This document shows positions 7,743 through 16,790 of a DNA stretch of 45,372 nt, piece after piece; positions within the stretch are counted from its first letter, which is position 1; every line of letters begins with the position of its first letter. This stretch comes from Pseudomonas sp. GM50 (GTDB lineage Bacteria > Pseudomonadota > Gammaproteobacteria > Pseudomonadales > Pseudomonadaceae). Under the pieces are notes generated by a model. The model ran no database searches, had not been told where the DNA came from, and worked only from the letters and a program-made list of their open reading frames with translations. The stretch covers positions 1 to 45,372 of the forward strand of contig NZ_AKJK01000011.1 in NCBI RefSeq assembly GCF_000282375.1, read 5' to 3'. The translations under genes and the position numbers were made by a program.

Positions 7743-10700
7743 TTAATGCCCGGGCATTGGACTTCTTGGGCGTTTTACATCGCGTTTTCGCCTTGCCGAG
7801 TCAGGGTTCGCAATGCGGCTCGGTTGAGGCAACCGGGGCGTGCGCAGTAACACACTGATTTCCGCTGCGCTGACCGCTCTGCTGAAAAAGTGGCCTTGAA
7901 TTTCATCGCAGCCGTTTTCGCGCAGGAAGGTTTGTTGCTCTTCGGTTTCGACACCTTCGGCAATGACCTTCAGGTTCAGTTTGTGCCCCAACGAAATCAC
8001 TGCGGTGGCGATGGCTTTGTCGTTCTCGTTGTCGGGCAGATCACGCACGAAAGACTGGTCGATCTTGAGTCTCGCGATCGGGAAGCTTTTCAATGCTGCG
8101 AGGCTGGAGTAGCCAGTGCCGAAGTCGTCGATCGAGAGACTGATCCCCATTGATTGCAGTTCCTTCATTTTGCTGATGGCTTGCTGAAGGTCTTGCATGA
8201 TCAGACTTTCGGTCAGCTCCAGCTCAAGGTACATCGGGTCCAGTCCGGTTTCTTGCAAGGCATGCCTCACCCGGTCGATCAGGTCCCTTTCGATGAACTG
8301 GCGTGCTGAAATATTCACCGACATGGTGATCGGCGGCCAGCCCGCATCCTGCCAGTCCTTGTTCTGTCTGCACGCGGCATGAATCACCCAGTCGCCAATG
8401 GGCACGATCAACCCGGTCTCTTCGGCCTGCGGAATGAATTTGATTGGAGACACCATGCCGAGCTCGGGATGCTGCCAGCGGATCAGTGCCTCTACGCCGA
8501 TAATCTGACCTGACTGCAAATCCACCTGTGGCTGGTACAGCAGCAGGAACTCGTCATGGTTGAGTGCGTTTCGAAGCCCGTCTTGCATCGCGAGCTTGCC
8601 CTGAACCTTGTTATTCATCTCGCTCGTATAGAACTGGTAGCTGTTGCGACCCAGCTCCTTGGCCCGGTACATGGCGGCGTCCGCGTTGCTGAGCAACGTC
8701 TCGGTATCGCTGCCGTCGGCGGGATAGGTGGCCAACCCCATGCTGCAGGTGACGTGGAGTGTATGTCCGCTGAGCTGAATCGGCCGCAGGATGGCTTCCT
8801 GGATTTTGTGCAGGGCTGGAGTAACGCCGTCGAGGTCTGAGGGCTGGTCGAACAGGACGATCACAAACTCATCACCACCCAGTCGCACGACGGTATCGGT
8901 CCGGCGCACGCACTCCTGCATGCGCTGGGCGACAGTTTTCAGCAGTTCGTCCCCAGCACTGTGCCCAAGGCTGTCATTCACCAGTTTGAATTTGTCCAGA
9001 TCGAGAAACACCACCGTCACCAGCCGGCTGTAGCGCTGAGCATAAAGTATTGCCTGCTTGAGACGGTCTTCGAGCAGTGTGCGATTCGGCAGCCCGGTCA
9101 GTGCGTCATGGTCGCCCATATAGCGAATGCGCTTTTCGGTAAGTTGGCGCTCTATCGCAATGCCGGCAAGCGGTGTCGCCATGTCGATCAGACGAGTCTC
9201 GGTCGAGCTGGGGCTGCGTACGGTGTTGGAATACAAGGCAAACGTACCCAATACCTTTCGCTCATGGGACAGAATCGGCGTCGACCAGCAGGCGCGAAAT
9301 CCATAGGGCGCAGCGGCTGAACGGTACTCCTCCCACAGCGGATCCAGCTCGATATCCGTGACGATGACCGGTTCTCGTCGATACACCGCGGTGCCGCATG
9401 AACCGACGTTCGGACCGATCGCAATGCCGTCAATGAGCTGGTTATAGGCTTTCGGCAAACTGGGCGCAGCCCCGTGCAGCAGGTGCTTGCCATCCTCATC
9501 CAGCACCAGGATGGACACCATCATCCCCTCCAGTTGGGACTCGACCAGGTGAGCCAGGCTATCGAGGACTTCTGCAAGCTCGGTGCTCCTGGCGATCAGC
9601 TCCAGGACATGACCTTGTCCGGCACGGATGACGGCTTCTTGCTCCAATCGGCTGTTTTGCAAGGCGAGCCGTTCTGTGGCGATACTCAATTGAACCGTTC
9701 TTTTTTCCAGCTGAAGTCGGTCTTTGAGGAATTGATTCACCGCGCGAGCCATGTTGCCGATCTCGTCCTTCCTATGTTCCGCCATCATCAAATGCGTTTT
9801 GTCAGTGCGTTCCTGACGCAATTGCCGGCTTATTTCATTCAGACGTACGAGCACATGACGCCCCATGAAGACCCGGGTCACGAACCAGGCGAACACCAGG
9901 CTGGCGCCCAACATGATCAGCACCCATTGCTGGCTACGATTTGAGTCCTCGACCAGGTGTTGCAGGGCTTGGCGATAGTCTTCGGTGTAAGCACTGGATT
10001 GCGCACGGGCCACCGCGACCAGAACCCCGGCCTCGCTCTTCAGTTCCTCATTAACGCGCTGTATGACGTTGTGCTGATTGATGAGCCTCAGGCGCAGGGA
10101 GAAGAGATCGGGCGTCTCCACATTAGCGTCGGGTAACTTGCCTGTGGTGCGTGACAGGCGCTCATATCGGATCCGCAGCCGTTGCACGGCATCACTGTCG
10201 ACAGCCTGCGGCAGATCGAAAAGTAACACCGCCAGTTCCAGGCTGGCCCGGGTCTGGGTCGCGGTTAACCAGGCGGTGTGATCCTCCATGGTTTGCTTGA
10301 AGGTGACCTCGGTTTGCAGCAGGCTTTCTCGCAGCTGCGCAACGATGTTGGCGGTATTGCGGAACATCTGACTCGACTGATGCATGTCGAGTATCGCCAC
10401 GCCACTGTTCGCGGCAGTCAGCTGCTGCACCAGTTGATCAAGGGCTTCAAGCTGTTCGACGGTCGCCGCATAGCTTGAACGCAGGGTGTCAGGGGAGCGG
10501 GTTGTCAGAAGCTGATCGGTCTGGCGTTCGATCAGCAAGGTGCGCTGCAGCATGTCTTGCCCATTTTGCATGCGGACCAGTCGTTCATCCGTCAACTGGC
10601 GGGTGGCGCTGTTTGACGTGCGCAAGGCGTAGACCGCAGTTGCACCCATCGCCAGGATCAGTAGTGCCAGCGTCAGAAACGCCAGTGTGAACTGTGCGCG

Positions 10701-10763
10701 TAGCGATTGCGGCAATAGCTGGCGTCCGAGCCGGGAAGAAACGTCCAATGTCAGGGATTCCAT
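7743..10763 (-). CDS. Membrane GAF-GGDEF-EAL cyclic-di-GMP enzyme
   Basis: A 1006-residue protein. The order is a membrane helix at about 24-46, a 230-residue periplasmic helical sensor region, a second membrane helix at 279-300, a HAMP-like linker, a GAF domain at about 380-540, GGDEF at 552-710 and EAL at 727-970. The GGDEF signature is intact (RLGGDEFVIVLF), with an inhibitory RxxD site (RRTD) five residues before it. The EAL domain keeps GVEALIRWQHP, DDFGTGYSSL and KIDQSFVRDL. Both synthesis and breakdown of c-di-GMP are therefore possible. The ATG lies inside the last codons of the upstream binding-protein gene (13-nt overlap), so translation is probably coupled and the periplasmic region may sense the binding protein. 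The signal itself is unknown. Confidence 0.92.
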   Translation of the reverse strand: MESLTLDVSSRLGRQLLPQSLRAQFTLAFLTLALLILAMGATAVYALRTSNSATRQLTDERLVRMQNGQDMLQRTLLIERQTDQLLTTRSPDTLRSSYAATVEQLEALDQLVQQLTAANSGVAILDMHQSSQMFRNTANIVAQLRESLLQTEVTFKQTMEDHTAWLTATQTRASLELAVLLFDLPQAVDSDAVQRLRIRYERLSRTTGKLPDANVETPDLFSLRLRLINQHNVIQRVNEELKSEAGVLVAVARAQSSAYTEDYRQALQHLVEDSNRSQQWVLIMLGASLVFAWFVTRVFMGRHVLVRLNEISRQLRQERTDKTHLMMAEHRKDEIGNMARAVNQFLKDRLQLEKRTVQLSIATERLALQNSRLEQEAVIRAGQGHVLELIARSTELAEVLDSLAHLVESQLEGMMVSILVLDEDGKHLLHGAAPSLPKAYNQLIDGIAIGPNVGSCGTAVYRREPVIVTDIELDPLWEEYRSAAAPYGFRACWSTPILSHERKVLGTFALYSNTVRSPSSTETRLIDMATPLAGIAIERQLTEKRIRYMGDHDALTGLPNRTLLEDRLKQAILYAQRYSRLVTVVFLDLDKFKLVNDSLGHSAGDELLKTVAQRMQECVRRTDTVVRLGGDEFVIVLFDQPSDLDGVTPALHKIQEAILRPIQLSGHTLHVTCSMGLATYPADGSDTETLLSNADAAMYRAKELGRNSYQFYTSEMNNKVQGKLAMQDGLRNALNHDEFLLLYQPQVDLQSGQIIGVEALIRWQHPELGMVSPIKFIPQAEETGLIVPIGDWVIHAACRQNKDWQDAGWPPITMSVNISARQFIERDLIDRVRHALQETGLDPMYLELELTESLIMQDLQQAISKMKELQSMGISLSIDDFGTGYSSLAALKSFPIARLKIDQSFVRDLPDNENDKAIATAVISLGHKLNLKVIAEGVETEEQQTFLRENGCDEIQGHFFSRAVSAAEISVLLRTPRLPQPSRIANPDSARRKRDVKRPRSPMPGH

Positions 10764-11944
10764 TGGTGGCGATAGATATCTCGATAGCCATTGTCAGGGT
10801 CGTACTGGAATTTCTTCCCGCCGTCGAAGGCAATATTGTCGGCATTGACCAGGTGAATCGGCGCTATGAAGCCGCTCACCGGCTGGCCTGCAAACAGCCG
10901 GTTCAATTCATCAATCACTTGCCAGCCATGCAGGTTGAGCGGCTCAGCCACGGTGACGGTCTGGTAGGTTTTTGCCTGTATGCGCAAGAAAGCCGAAGCG
11001 CTGCCATCACCGGCAGACAACAGACTGATGCCGTCACTGGGTATTGCGGCGTTGGTCAATGAGGCAATCGAGTAGTCAAAATAGATGTCATTGATGGCCA
11101 GCGTGTGGGTCCAGCGCTTGCCATAGCGCTGAAGCAGCTCCCTGGTGATCGCCGGCATCTTCTCGCCGCTTTCGGAGATCGCGACATCGCGCACTTCCAG
11201 CACCGTACAGTCCCGACAGGCCCGAATGACGTTTTCCATGGCCTTGGCTTTCGCCATGGCGATGCTGTACTTGGAGTCGGTCAGAATGACCACGCCGGCG
11301 TGTCCGTTTGACTGTGCCACGGCCGCCATGGCCGTGAGGCGAGCCACTTCGAGCGGGTCGGTCGTGACGTTCATGGCCACCGGCGTGCCGTCAATCGGAC
11401 CGGGGCGTGCCCCGGCGTGCCAGCCAACCACCGGCACATCCCTGTTGGCGAAGAGGATCAGCGCCGCATTGTTCTCAAGGGCATCGGAACCGCACAGGAT
11501 GAGGCCATCGGGTTTGGCTGCCAGGGCATCGGCAAAGGCCTTTGCGCGCCCGGCCGATGATCCGGCGCCATCGAATATCTTCAGCGTCCAGCCCATCACC
11601 TTGGCTGCCTCGCGAGCGCCCTGCGCGACACCGACGATTCCTCCGTTACGCAAGTCTTCTGCGACAAGGGCGATGCTCTTGCCCCGCAGGGCTTGCGGGC
11701 CGGACTCAGGGCCGCTCCAGCGAACGGCTTCGAGGGTGGACCTGGAAACGATTTCCTGCGCTTGTATCACCGTAACCGTGGTGTTTTCGACAGCGTATCC
11801 GGGCGCTGCCGTGAAAAGACAGAAAGCCGTAATTGAAGCCATCCAGAGTAGCCAGGACCTGGGTAAGCAGGGCCTGATCAGACAGGTTCGATCACCGCAT
11901 GTGATGCCGGGTCTGGAGCCGATGGCGCGATCATAGTCTGGCAT
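10751..11944 (-). CDS. RbsB-like periplasmic binding protein (Peripla_BP_4) coupled to the c-di-GMP enzyme
   Basis: A 397-residue protein from the ATG at 11944, which has AAAGGG 6 nt upstream; a TTG at 11962 is in frame but less likely. A long N-terminal segment leads into a signal-like helix (WLLWMASITAFCLFTAAPGYA). The mature part is a sugar-type periplasmic binding fold: KSIALVAEDLRNGGIVGVAQ, then KPDGLILCGSD and VPVVGWHAG. No ABC permease or ATPase is nearby. The next gene, overlapping by 13 nt, is a membrane GGDEF-EAL protein with a large periplasmic region. This resembles the LuxP-LuxQ logic, where a binding protein feeds a membrane sensor. I infer a ligand-sensing rather than a transport role. 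The ligand is unknown. Confidence 0.85.
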   Translation of the reverse strand: MPDYDRAIGSRPGITCGDRTCLIRPCLPRSWLLWMASITAFCLFTAAPGYAVENTTVTVIQAQEIVSRSTLEAVRWSGPESGPQALRGKSIALVAEDLRNGGIVGVAQGAREAAKVMGWTLKIFDGAGSSAGRAKAFADALAAKPDGLILCGSDALENNAALILFANRDVPVVGWHAGARPGPIDGTPVAMNVTTDPLEVARLTAMAAVAQSNGHAGVVILTDSKYSIAMAKAKAMENVIRACRDCTVLEVRDVAISESGEKMPAITRELLQRYGKRWTHTLAINDIYFDYSIASLTNAAIPSDGISLLSAGDGSASAFLRIQAKTYQTVTVAEPLNLHGWQVIDELNRLFAGQPVSGFIAPIHLVNADNIAFDGGKKFQYDPDNGYRDIYRHQWNP

Positions 11945-11975
11945 GGCGTCCCTTTTTGCCAAGAGTGCAGCGTTA

Positions 11976-11993
11976 ACTATCCGAAAGGATAGT
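11976..11993. promoter_or_regulatory. Perfect 7-bp inverted repeat upstream of the binding-protein gene
   Basis: ACTATCC and GGATAGT flank a GAAA tetranucleotide, 31 nt upstream of the ATG at 11944. It could be an operator or a leader hairpin in the minus-strand transcript. It lies in the 210-nt divergent gap shared with the LLM monooxygenase gene. The rest of that gap is AT-rich and should hold both promoters. Confidence 0.35.
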
Positions 11994-12154
11994 CGGTTCT
12001 GCCGTCATCAGGTCTTTTGTGGGAAAAGTGCGCGATATAGCCTGATACAAGCTTCTTATTCTTTTAAAGAAGTACAAATTGATTTTATAGTGCGTTTCAA
12101 TCTATGCGCTGGAGTTCATACAGAAACGCCCCTTCAATTTGTTCAGGAGCCATG

Positions 12155-13537
12155 ATGTCCGATCCAAAACCTCTGTTGTTTGCACTCTACGAACAAGCCA
12201 GTGTGGGCTGTGGAGGTGCGCCGAGCCTCTGGACGCATCCGGCTGACGAGCGTCTGGCAATCAACTCCCTGGGCTACTGGTCGAACCTGGCGCGCATTGC
12301 TGACCAGGCCAACCTCGACATGCTGTTCTTCGGCGACGTGCTGGGTTTCTACGACGTCTTTGGTGGCAATGCCGATGCCGCAATGAAATGGGCTGTGGAA
12401 GCTCCGGCCAACGATCCGTTGATGATCATTCCCGCCCTGGCCGCGGTCACCGAAAACCTTGCGTTCGGCGTCACAGTTACCACCAGCTATGAACACCCCT
12501 TCTCCCACGCTCGGCGTTTCAGCACCCTGGACCACCTCACCAATGGCCGGGTGGGCTGGAACATCGTGACCTCTTATCTGTCCAGCGCCGCGCGTAACTT
12601 CGGCCTTGAACAGATGATCAAACACGATGACCGCTACGAACGCGCCGAAGAATTTCTCGATGTGGTGTACAAGCTGTGGGAAGGCAGTTGGGCCGACGAT
12701 GCGGTGGTCGCGGACAAAGCTCATCAGCTGTATGCCCGGGGTGATCGGGTACGACCGATCAACCACGTCGGCGAGCACTATCGAGTCGCCGGGCCGCACC
12801 TCACCTCACCGTCGCCGCAGCGCACACCGCTACTGATCCAGGCCGGCTGGTCGGGTCGCGGTCGCGAGTTCGCCGCCAAGCACGCCGAGCTGATCTTCAT
12901 TGCCAAATCCAACCCTGAGGAAATCCGTCAGGGCCTGGAGGACATATGGGCCAAGGCCCAGGCTCTCGGTCGCCAGCGTGAGGATGTGAAGTCCCTGACC
13001 GTATTGCGCATCGTCACCGCCAAAACCGAAATTGAAGCCCAGCGCAAATATGACGCGTTGCAAAGTAACTACCATCTTCAAGCGCAACTGGTCAGTTATG
13101 CGGGCGACACGGGCATCGATATCAGTCGCTATGCCGACAGCGATGCATTGTCGACCCACACCGAAGGGCTGACGTCCTATGTGATGCACCCCGATGGCAG
13201 TGGTAAGCCGTTGACCGCCGGGGATGTGAAGCAACGTTTTGCCAAGGTCACCCGCGGCAGCGATCTGATCCTGGTGGGCACCCCGCAACAGGTAGCCGAC
13301 CGGATCGAAGAACACGCGCGCATTTCCGGCACCAGCGGCTACATGATCAATCCGTTGATCAGCCCTGGCACACTCGAAGATTTCGTGGAGTTGATCATTC
13401 CCGAATTACAGAAGCGCGGCCTCTACAGAACCCAGCCGCAAAGCGGTACCTTCAGGTCCAGGTTAAGGGAGGACGGCAGCAGCCATTTACCCGACTCGGC
13501 GTATGGCGCTTCATTCCGCTTCGGCAAGGCGCTGTAG
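12155..13537 (+). CDS. FMN-dependent monooxygenase, LLM class (NtaA/SnaA/DszA family)
   Basis: A 460-residue bacterial luciferase-like monooxygenase. Two adjacent ATGs occur; the second, at 12155, is 5 nt from AGGAG and is preferred. The sequence carries the NtaA/SnaA/DszA pattern: LDMLFFGDVLGFYDVFGG, then ATSYEHPFSHARRFSTLDHL-type residues (here TTSYEHPFSHARRFSTLDHL), NGRVGWNIVTS, and PLLIQAGWSGRGREFAAKHA. Members use FMNH2 from a separate reductase to oxygenate organosulfur compounds, chelators such as nitrilotriacetate, or related substrates. No flavin reductase is in this window. It converges on the DUF3604/ABC operon and probably acts on a compound that operon imports; the substrate is not known. 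Confidence 0.88.
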   Translation: MSDPKPLLFALYEQASVGCGGAPSLWTHPADERLAINSLGYWSNLARIADQANLDMLFFGDVLGFYDVFGGNADAAMKWAVEAPANDPLMIIPALAAVTENLAFGVTVTTSYEHPFSHARRFSTLDHLTNGRVGWNIVTSYLSSAARNFGLEQMIKHDDRYERAEEFLDVVYKLWEGSWADDAVVADKAHQLYARGDRVRPINHVGEHYRVAGPHLTSPSPQRTPLLIQAGWSGRGREFAAKHAELIFIAKSNPEEIRQGLEDIWAKAQALGRQREDVKSLTVLRIVTAKTEIEAQRKYDALQSNYHLQAQLVSYAGDTGIDISRYADSDALSTHTEGLTSYVMHPDGSGKPLTAGDVKQRFAKVTRGSDLILVGTPQQVADRIEEHARISGTSGYMINPLISPGTLEDFVELIIPELQKRGLYRTQPQSGTFRSRLREDGSSHLPDSAYGASFRFGKAL

Positions 13538-13543
13538 CCCGAA

Positions 13544-13575
13544 GGCGACTGCTCAAGCGTTATCAAGCAGTCGCC
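13544..13575. terminator. Inverted repeat between convergent LLM and DUF3604 genes
   Basis: GGCGACTGCT (13544-13553) and AGCAGTCGCC (13566-13575) form a perfect 10-bp stem with a 12-nt loop, in the 73-nt gap between two convergent genes. There is no T tract, so it is a likely but unproven bidirectional terminator. A 10-bp palindrome, CGAACGTTCG, follows directly. Confidence 0.55.
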
Positions 13576-13610
13576 GAACGTTCGAGGAAAACGTCGCGGG
13601 GCATCAGCGT

Positions 13611-15980
13611 TTACAGCGTAAGAAACAGCGCCGAGGTCCAGACTCGGGATTGATCGCGCTGCCGGGCGCAGATGAACAATGGATGCTCACGGCCCGGCTG
13701 CAGATTCAGCTGCGCCAGCTCGATCTGCCCTTGCAACTCACGGGGCAGCGGCGCAGAGGTTGTTCTTTCAAGGGACACTTTCAGTTCCGCTCCTGGCAGC
13801 TCTTCGATCACTTGTGATTGCGCCAGCAACTCCTCACCGGACAACTCCATCAGCACAGTCGGCGCGTGTACGTAAGGTTGCGGTTCAGACGGATCGCCGA
13901 CCTTGATGTAGTTGTCGATGCGGCTGTGGATCTGCAACGTCGCGCCGGCCAGCTGCGACAGGTCGATTTCAATACTGTCGGTGTCGCCGTTGGTGTCGGT
14001 GCGAAAGGCCAGAACCGTTGCATCCTTGCGCCATACAGTTTGCTCGGGGTGATCTAGACCCAGGGCGCGAAAGCCACTGATGACCGCGCCCGTCACTCGA
14101 ATTTCGCCGGTCCAGTAAGCGCCGCGATAGCGGTCCTTGATTCGTGCGCCCCCCAGGCGCAGCCGAATACGTTGGGCGGAAAACCCCAGTTCCTGATGCA
14201 GATTGCGCGACCAGATCAACTTGTCGCCATCGAACAGATCGACCTGCTCCCAACCCGCCTCGCCCAGCAGTCGATAGTCCAGCGTGGCATTCGAATCGGC
14301 CGTGAACACTTCACCCATAAAGTGCTGGCCCTGGCGCAGGCTGGCAAATGAACGCTCGCCAGTGGTGGCAAAGGTGCGACGGGCGCGAAGTGCCTTGCCG
14401 ACACTGGCTCGGTCGAAGGCCTCAGCGACAACACCGGTCAGACCGCCACGGGAGCCGAACACCGCCGTGGCCGGAACACCACCGCCACAACGGCCCTGAT
14501 GCTCATCGCTGTTGGCAGCAGCACCGACCCGATAACCACGCTGAAGCGCTTCGGCGTAGACCCAATGGAATTGCCCCCAGGCCGAACCAACTTCGATCAG
14601 GCGTTCCAACTCCGGGTGATGCCAGTCGAGGTTGCAACGGCGACCACCGACGTGAGGCATCATCAGATGGCCTTCAGGATCCTTGGCATAAGCCGCGTAC
14701 AACTCGTCCACCGGCCAGGCGCCCGGCTTGATGGTGCCAGCGGTGAACTCGTTCCATTCGAAGGAACGCACCAGCCGCCCCTGATTGTCGAAAGGAAACT
14801 CAGGTTTGCGGTCATGCAGGAACACCACATTACGGTCGCCGCCCGCGCAAGAATTGCCGCACCATTCGGTGCCTGGATAACAAACAAATCGACCCGGTTC
14901 ATTGAGCTCGTGAATCAGCTGGACCGCCTGGTCCCAGCGTTGCTCGGTAATGTTGAAGTCGTTGGCGGTGTAGCCGAGTACGTCGAGACCGGCGACATCG
15001 CGACCGTAGCTGAGGTTGTAGAGCGTGTCATTCGTGCCTACGGTGTCATCGGAGTGCACATGCAGATCGGCGTACAGCGGGCGCAATGCCGTGCCGGCCG
15101 GATCGACCGTGACAAACGCCTGGGCCGCGCGCACAAAAGGTGCCGCCACCTCGGCCGCCAAACGCCACTCGCCCACCGCACCCAGATCAAAACCTTCAAG
15201 CCGGGCAGTCGCCCAACCTTCAGTCGCCAGGGTGAACGGTTGTTGTCGTTCGCCCCCTTCAGGGTCAACGAGGGTCAGCACGCCCTGGAGCGGCAAGTTG
15301 CGGCAGGTGTTACCCCAGGCATCATCCACCCTGAGCAAAACGTCGAACGCCTCACCCGCACTGACCAGCCGAGGAACAATCAACTGCACACTTTGCGCCG
15401 GTCCCGGCACGATGTTCAGCAGAGGATCGCCCGGCACCTCGGCAAACTTCGAGCTGCCCAGTGGGTCGATGAACAGACGAAAACGGAAGTCTTTCTCGAC
15501 AAAACTCTGCACCCGCGTACCCGCGCCGCCCTGACGACGATCGCCCAGGCGAATGGTGATCTTGTCCCCCGGGTTCAGGTAACCGTCGATGATGTCGATG
15601 ATGATCGCTTTCTGAAACGGCCGTTCATGGCCCTTCTGGTCGAAGCGCACTTTCAAGTGCTGCACCGTGGCCTGGCTCTGTCCAGGGACCAGCTCACCGG
15701 CTTGATACTCGGCGCTGACATAGTTGGGGCCGGCCGGATTCGAGGTCTGGAACAAGGCCCAGTCAGAGTAGAACTTGAAGGCCAGTTTCAGCCAGGCGCC
15801 GTCCGCCAGACCGCTACCACCGACCTCGTAGACCAGGGTGATTTCATCCCATTGACCGGCAATCAGCGTGTCACGATCACAGCTGATGCTGCCCAGGAAC
15901 GGGCGTTTCTTGTTGCGTTCGTAGAGGCCTTGCGGGGCAATGTAATGCCCGGCTTCGCGGGGATCGAAAACGTTACTCAC
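13611..15980 (-). CDS. DUF3604-like putative metal-dependent hydrolase
   Basis: A 789-residue protein. The GTG at 15980 is chosen because GAGGT lies 5 nt upstream and longer frames run toward the permease gene. There is no signal peptide or membrane helix. The first 290 residues look beta-rich. From about residue 305 a PHP-like metal site appears: YADLHVHSDDTVGT (His near 307 and 309), then YPGTEWCG, MPHVGGRRCNLDWHHPE (near 443) and ANSDEHQGRCGG (near 490). These His and Asp clusters recall PHP-type phosphoesterases and match what I recall of DUF3604, a family without a settled function. It is the last gene of an ABC operon of the sulfonate/taurine type. I infer an intracellular hydrolase acting on the imported compound. 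Confidence 0.7.
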   Translation of the reverse strand: MSNVFDPREAGHYIAPQGLYERNKKRPFLGSISCDRDTLIAGQWDEITLVYEVGGSGLADGAWLKLAFKFYSDWALFQTSNPAGPNYVSAEYQAGELVPGQSQATVQHLKVRFDQKGHERPFQKAIIIDIIDGYLNPGDKITIRLGDRRQGGAGTRVQSFVEKDFRFRLFIDPLGSSKFAEVPGDPLLNIVPGPAQSVQLIVPRLVSAGEAFDVLLRVDDAWGNTCRNLPLQGVLTLVDPEGGERQQPFTLATEGWATARLEGFDLGAVGEWRLAAEVAAPFVRAAQAFVTVDPAGTALRPLYADLHVHSDDTVGTNDTLYNLSYGRDVAGLDVLGYTANDFNITEQRWDQAVQLIHELNEPGRFVCYPGTEWCGNSCAGGDRNVVFLHDRKPEFPFDNQGRLVRSFEWNEFTAGTIKPGAWPVDELYAAYAKDPEGHLMMPHVGGRRCNLDWHHPELERLIEVGSAWGQFHWVYAEALQRGYRVGAAANSDEHQGRCGGGVPATAVFGSRGGLTGVVAEAFDRASVGKALRARRTFATTGERSFASLRQGQHFMGEVFTADSNATLDYRLLGEAGWEQVDLFDGDKLIWSRNLHQELGFSAQRIRLRLGGARIKDRYRGAYWTGEIRVTGAVISGFRALGLDHPEQTVWRKDATVLAFRTDTNGDTDSIEIDLSQLAGATLQIHSRIDNYIKVGDPSEPQPYVHAPTVLMELSGEELLAQSQVIEELPGAELKVSLERTTSAPLPRELQGQIELAQLNLQPGREHPLFICARQRDQSRVWTSALFLTL

Positions 15981-16033
15981 ATGACACCTCGTGCAATGGT
16001 CCAGTAAAGATTTGAAGGGTTCGAAAACAACGC

Positions 16034-16783
16034 TTATTGCACGCGCCATTTTTGGTAGTGACGCTCGATACGCCGGAACACAAAACTCTCCATCAGCCAG
16101 GCAATCAGGCCGATCAGGACAATGCCCAGCAACACCTGACTGCTGTTGCCGATCTGCCCGCCAGTCGACACCATCCAGCCAATGCCTTGGGACGCGCCGA
16201 TCATTTCCGCGGCGACCAGCGCCCGCCAGCCCTGGCTGAAGCCGATGCGCAAAGCTGCTGTCACGAAGGGCAATGAGGCGGGTAGATAAACGTGGGCCAG
16301 CAATTGCCAGGAATTGGCGCCCAGGGTGCGTGCCGCGCGAACTTCACCACCGCGAATACTCTGCACACCTTCCTGAATGGTCACCGCCATGGGGAACATC
16401 GCGGCAATGAAAATCACCAACACGATGGAGACATAACCCAGGCCGAAAATGATCATGATCAGCGGCGCCCAGGCGATCGGCGGGATGGCCATGAACAGAC
16501 TGTTGAGCGGCGAGATGAAATCGCGAAACCGCGAGGACAGCCCCCCGGCCGTACCCAGCAGAGTCGCGACGATCACCGCCGCACAGAAACCACCCACCTC
16601 TTCGAGGACACTGGCCCTGAGGTGCTGCCACAGCGAACTGTCGCCCAGCCAGCGCACAGCCTCGCGGGCGACGTCCCATGGCTGCGGCAGGATGTAAGTG
16701 GGAAAGCGGCTGGCCAGGGCGATCCAGATCAACAGCAGGAATGGCAGTGAGGCCCATCCCCAATTGGCTTTTGGCAAGGACAT
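16034..16783 (-). CDS. ABC transporter permease, SsuC/TauC type
   Basis: A 249-residue inner-membrane permease with about six hydrophobic helices and the BPD_transp_1 coupling loop, seen as EGVQSIRGGEVRAARTLGAN followed by HVYLPASLPFVTAALRIGFS. The EAA-like segment contacts the ATPase. The sequence is closest in character to permeases for sulfonates, taurine, nitrate and riboflavin or thiamine precursors. It begins 7 nt after the binding-protein gene and is followed by the DUF3604 gene 53 nt later. The operon order is ATPase, binding protein, permease, hydrolase. The start lacks a clear ribosome-binding site, consistent with coupled translation. Confidence 0.9.
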   Translation of the reverse strand: MSLPKANWGWASLPFLLLIWIALASRFPTYILPQPWDVAREAVRWLGDSSLWQHLRASVLEEVGGFCAAVIVATLLGTAGGLSSRFRDFISPLNSLFMAIPPIAWAPLIMIIFGLGYVSIVLVIFIAAMFPMAVTIQEGVQSIRGGEVRAARTLGANSWQLLAHVYLPASLPFVTAALRIGFSQGWRALVAAEMIGASQGIGWMVSTGGQIGNSSQVLLGIVLIGLIAWLMESFVFRRIERHYQKWRVQ

Positions 16784-16790
16784 GGCGAAC

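Noticed and set aside
14499..16007. A 502-codon open frame on the plus strand opposite the DUF3604 gene
   Set aside because: It lies wholly antisense to a gene with recognisable motifs and a good ribosome-binding site. Its translation is rich in Arg, Gln and His without any domain, as expected for a shadow frame in GC-rich DNA.
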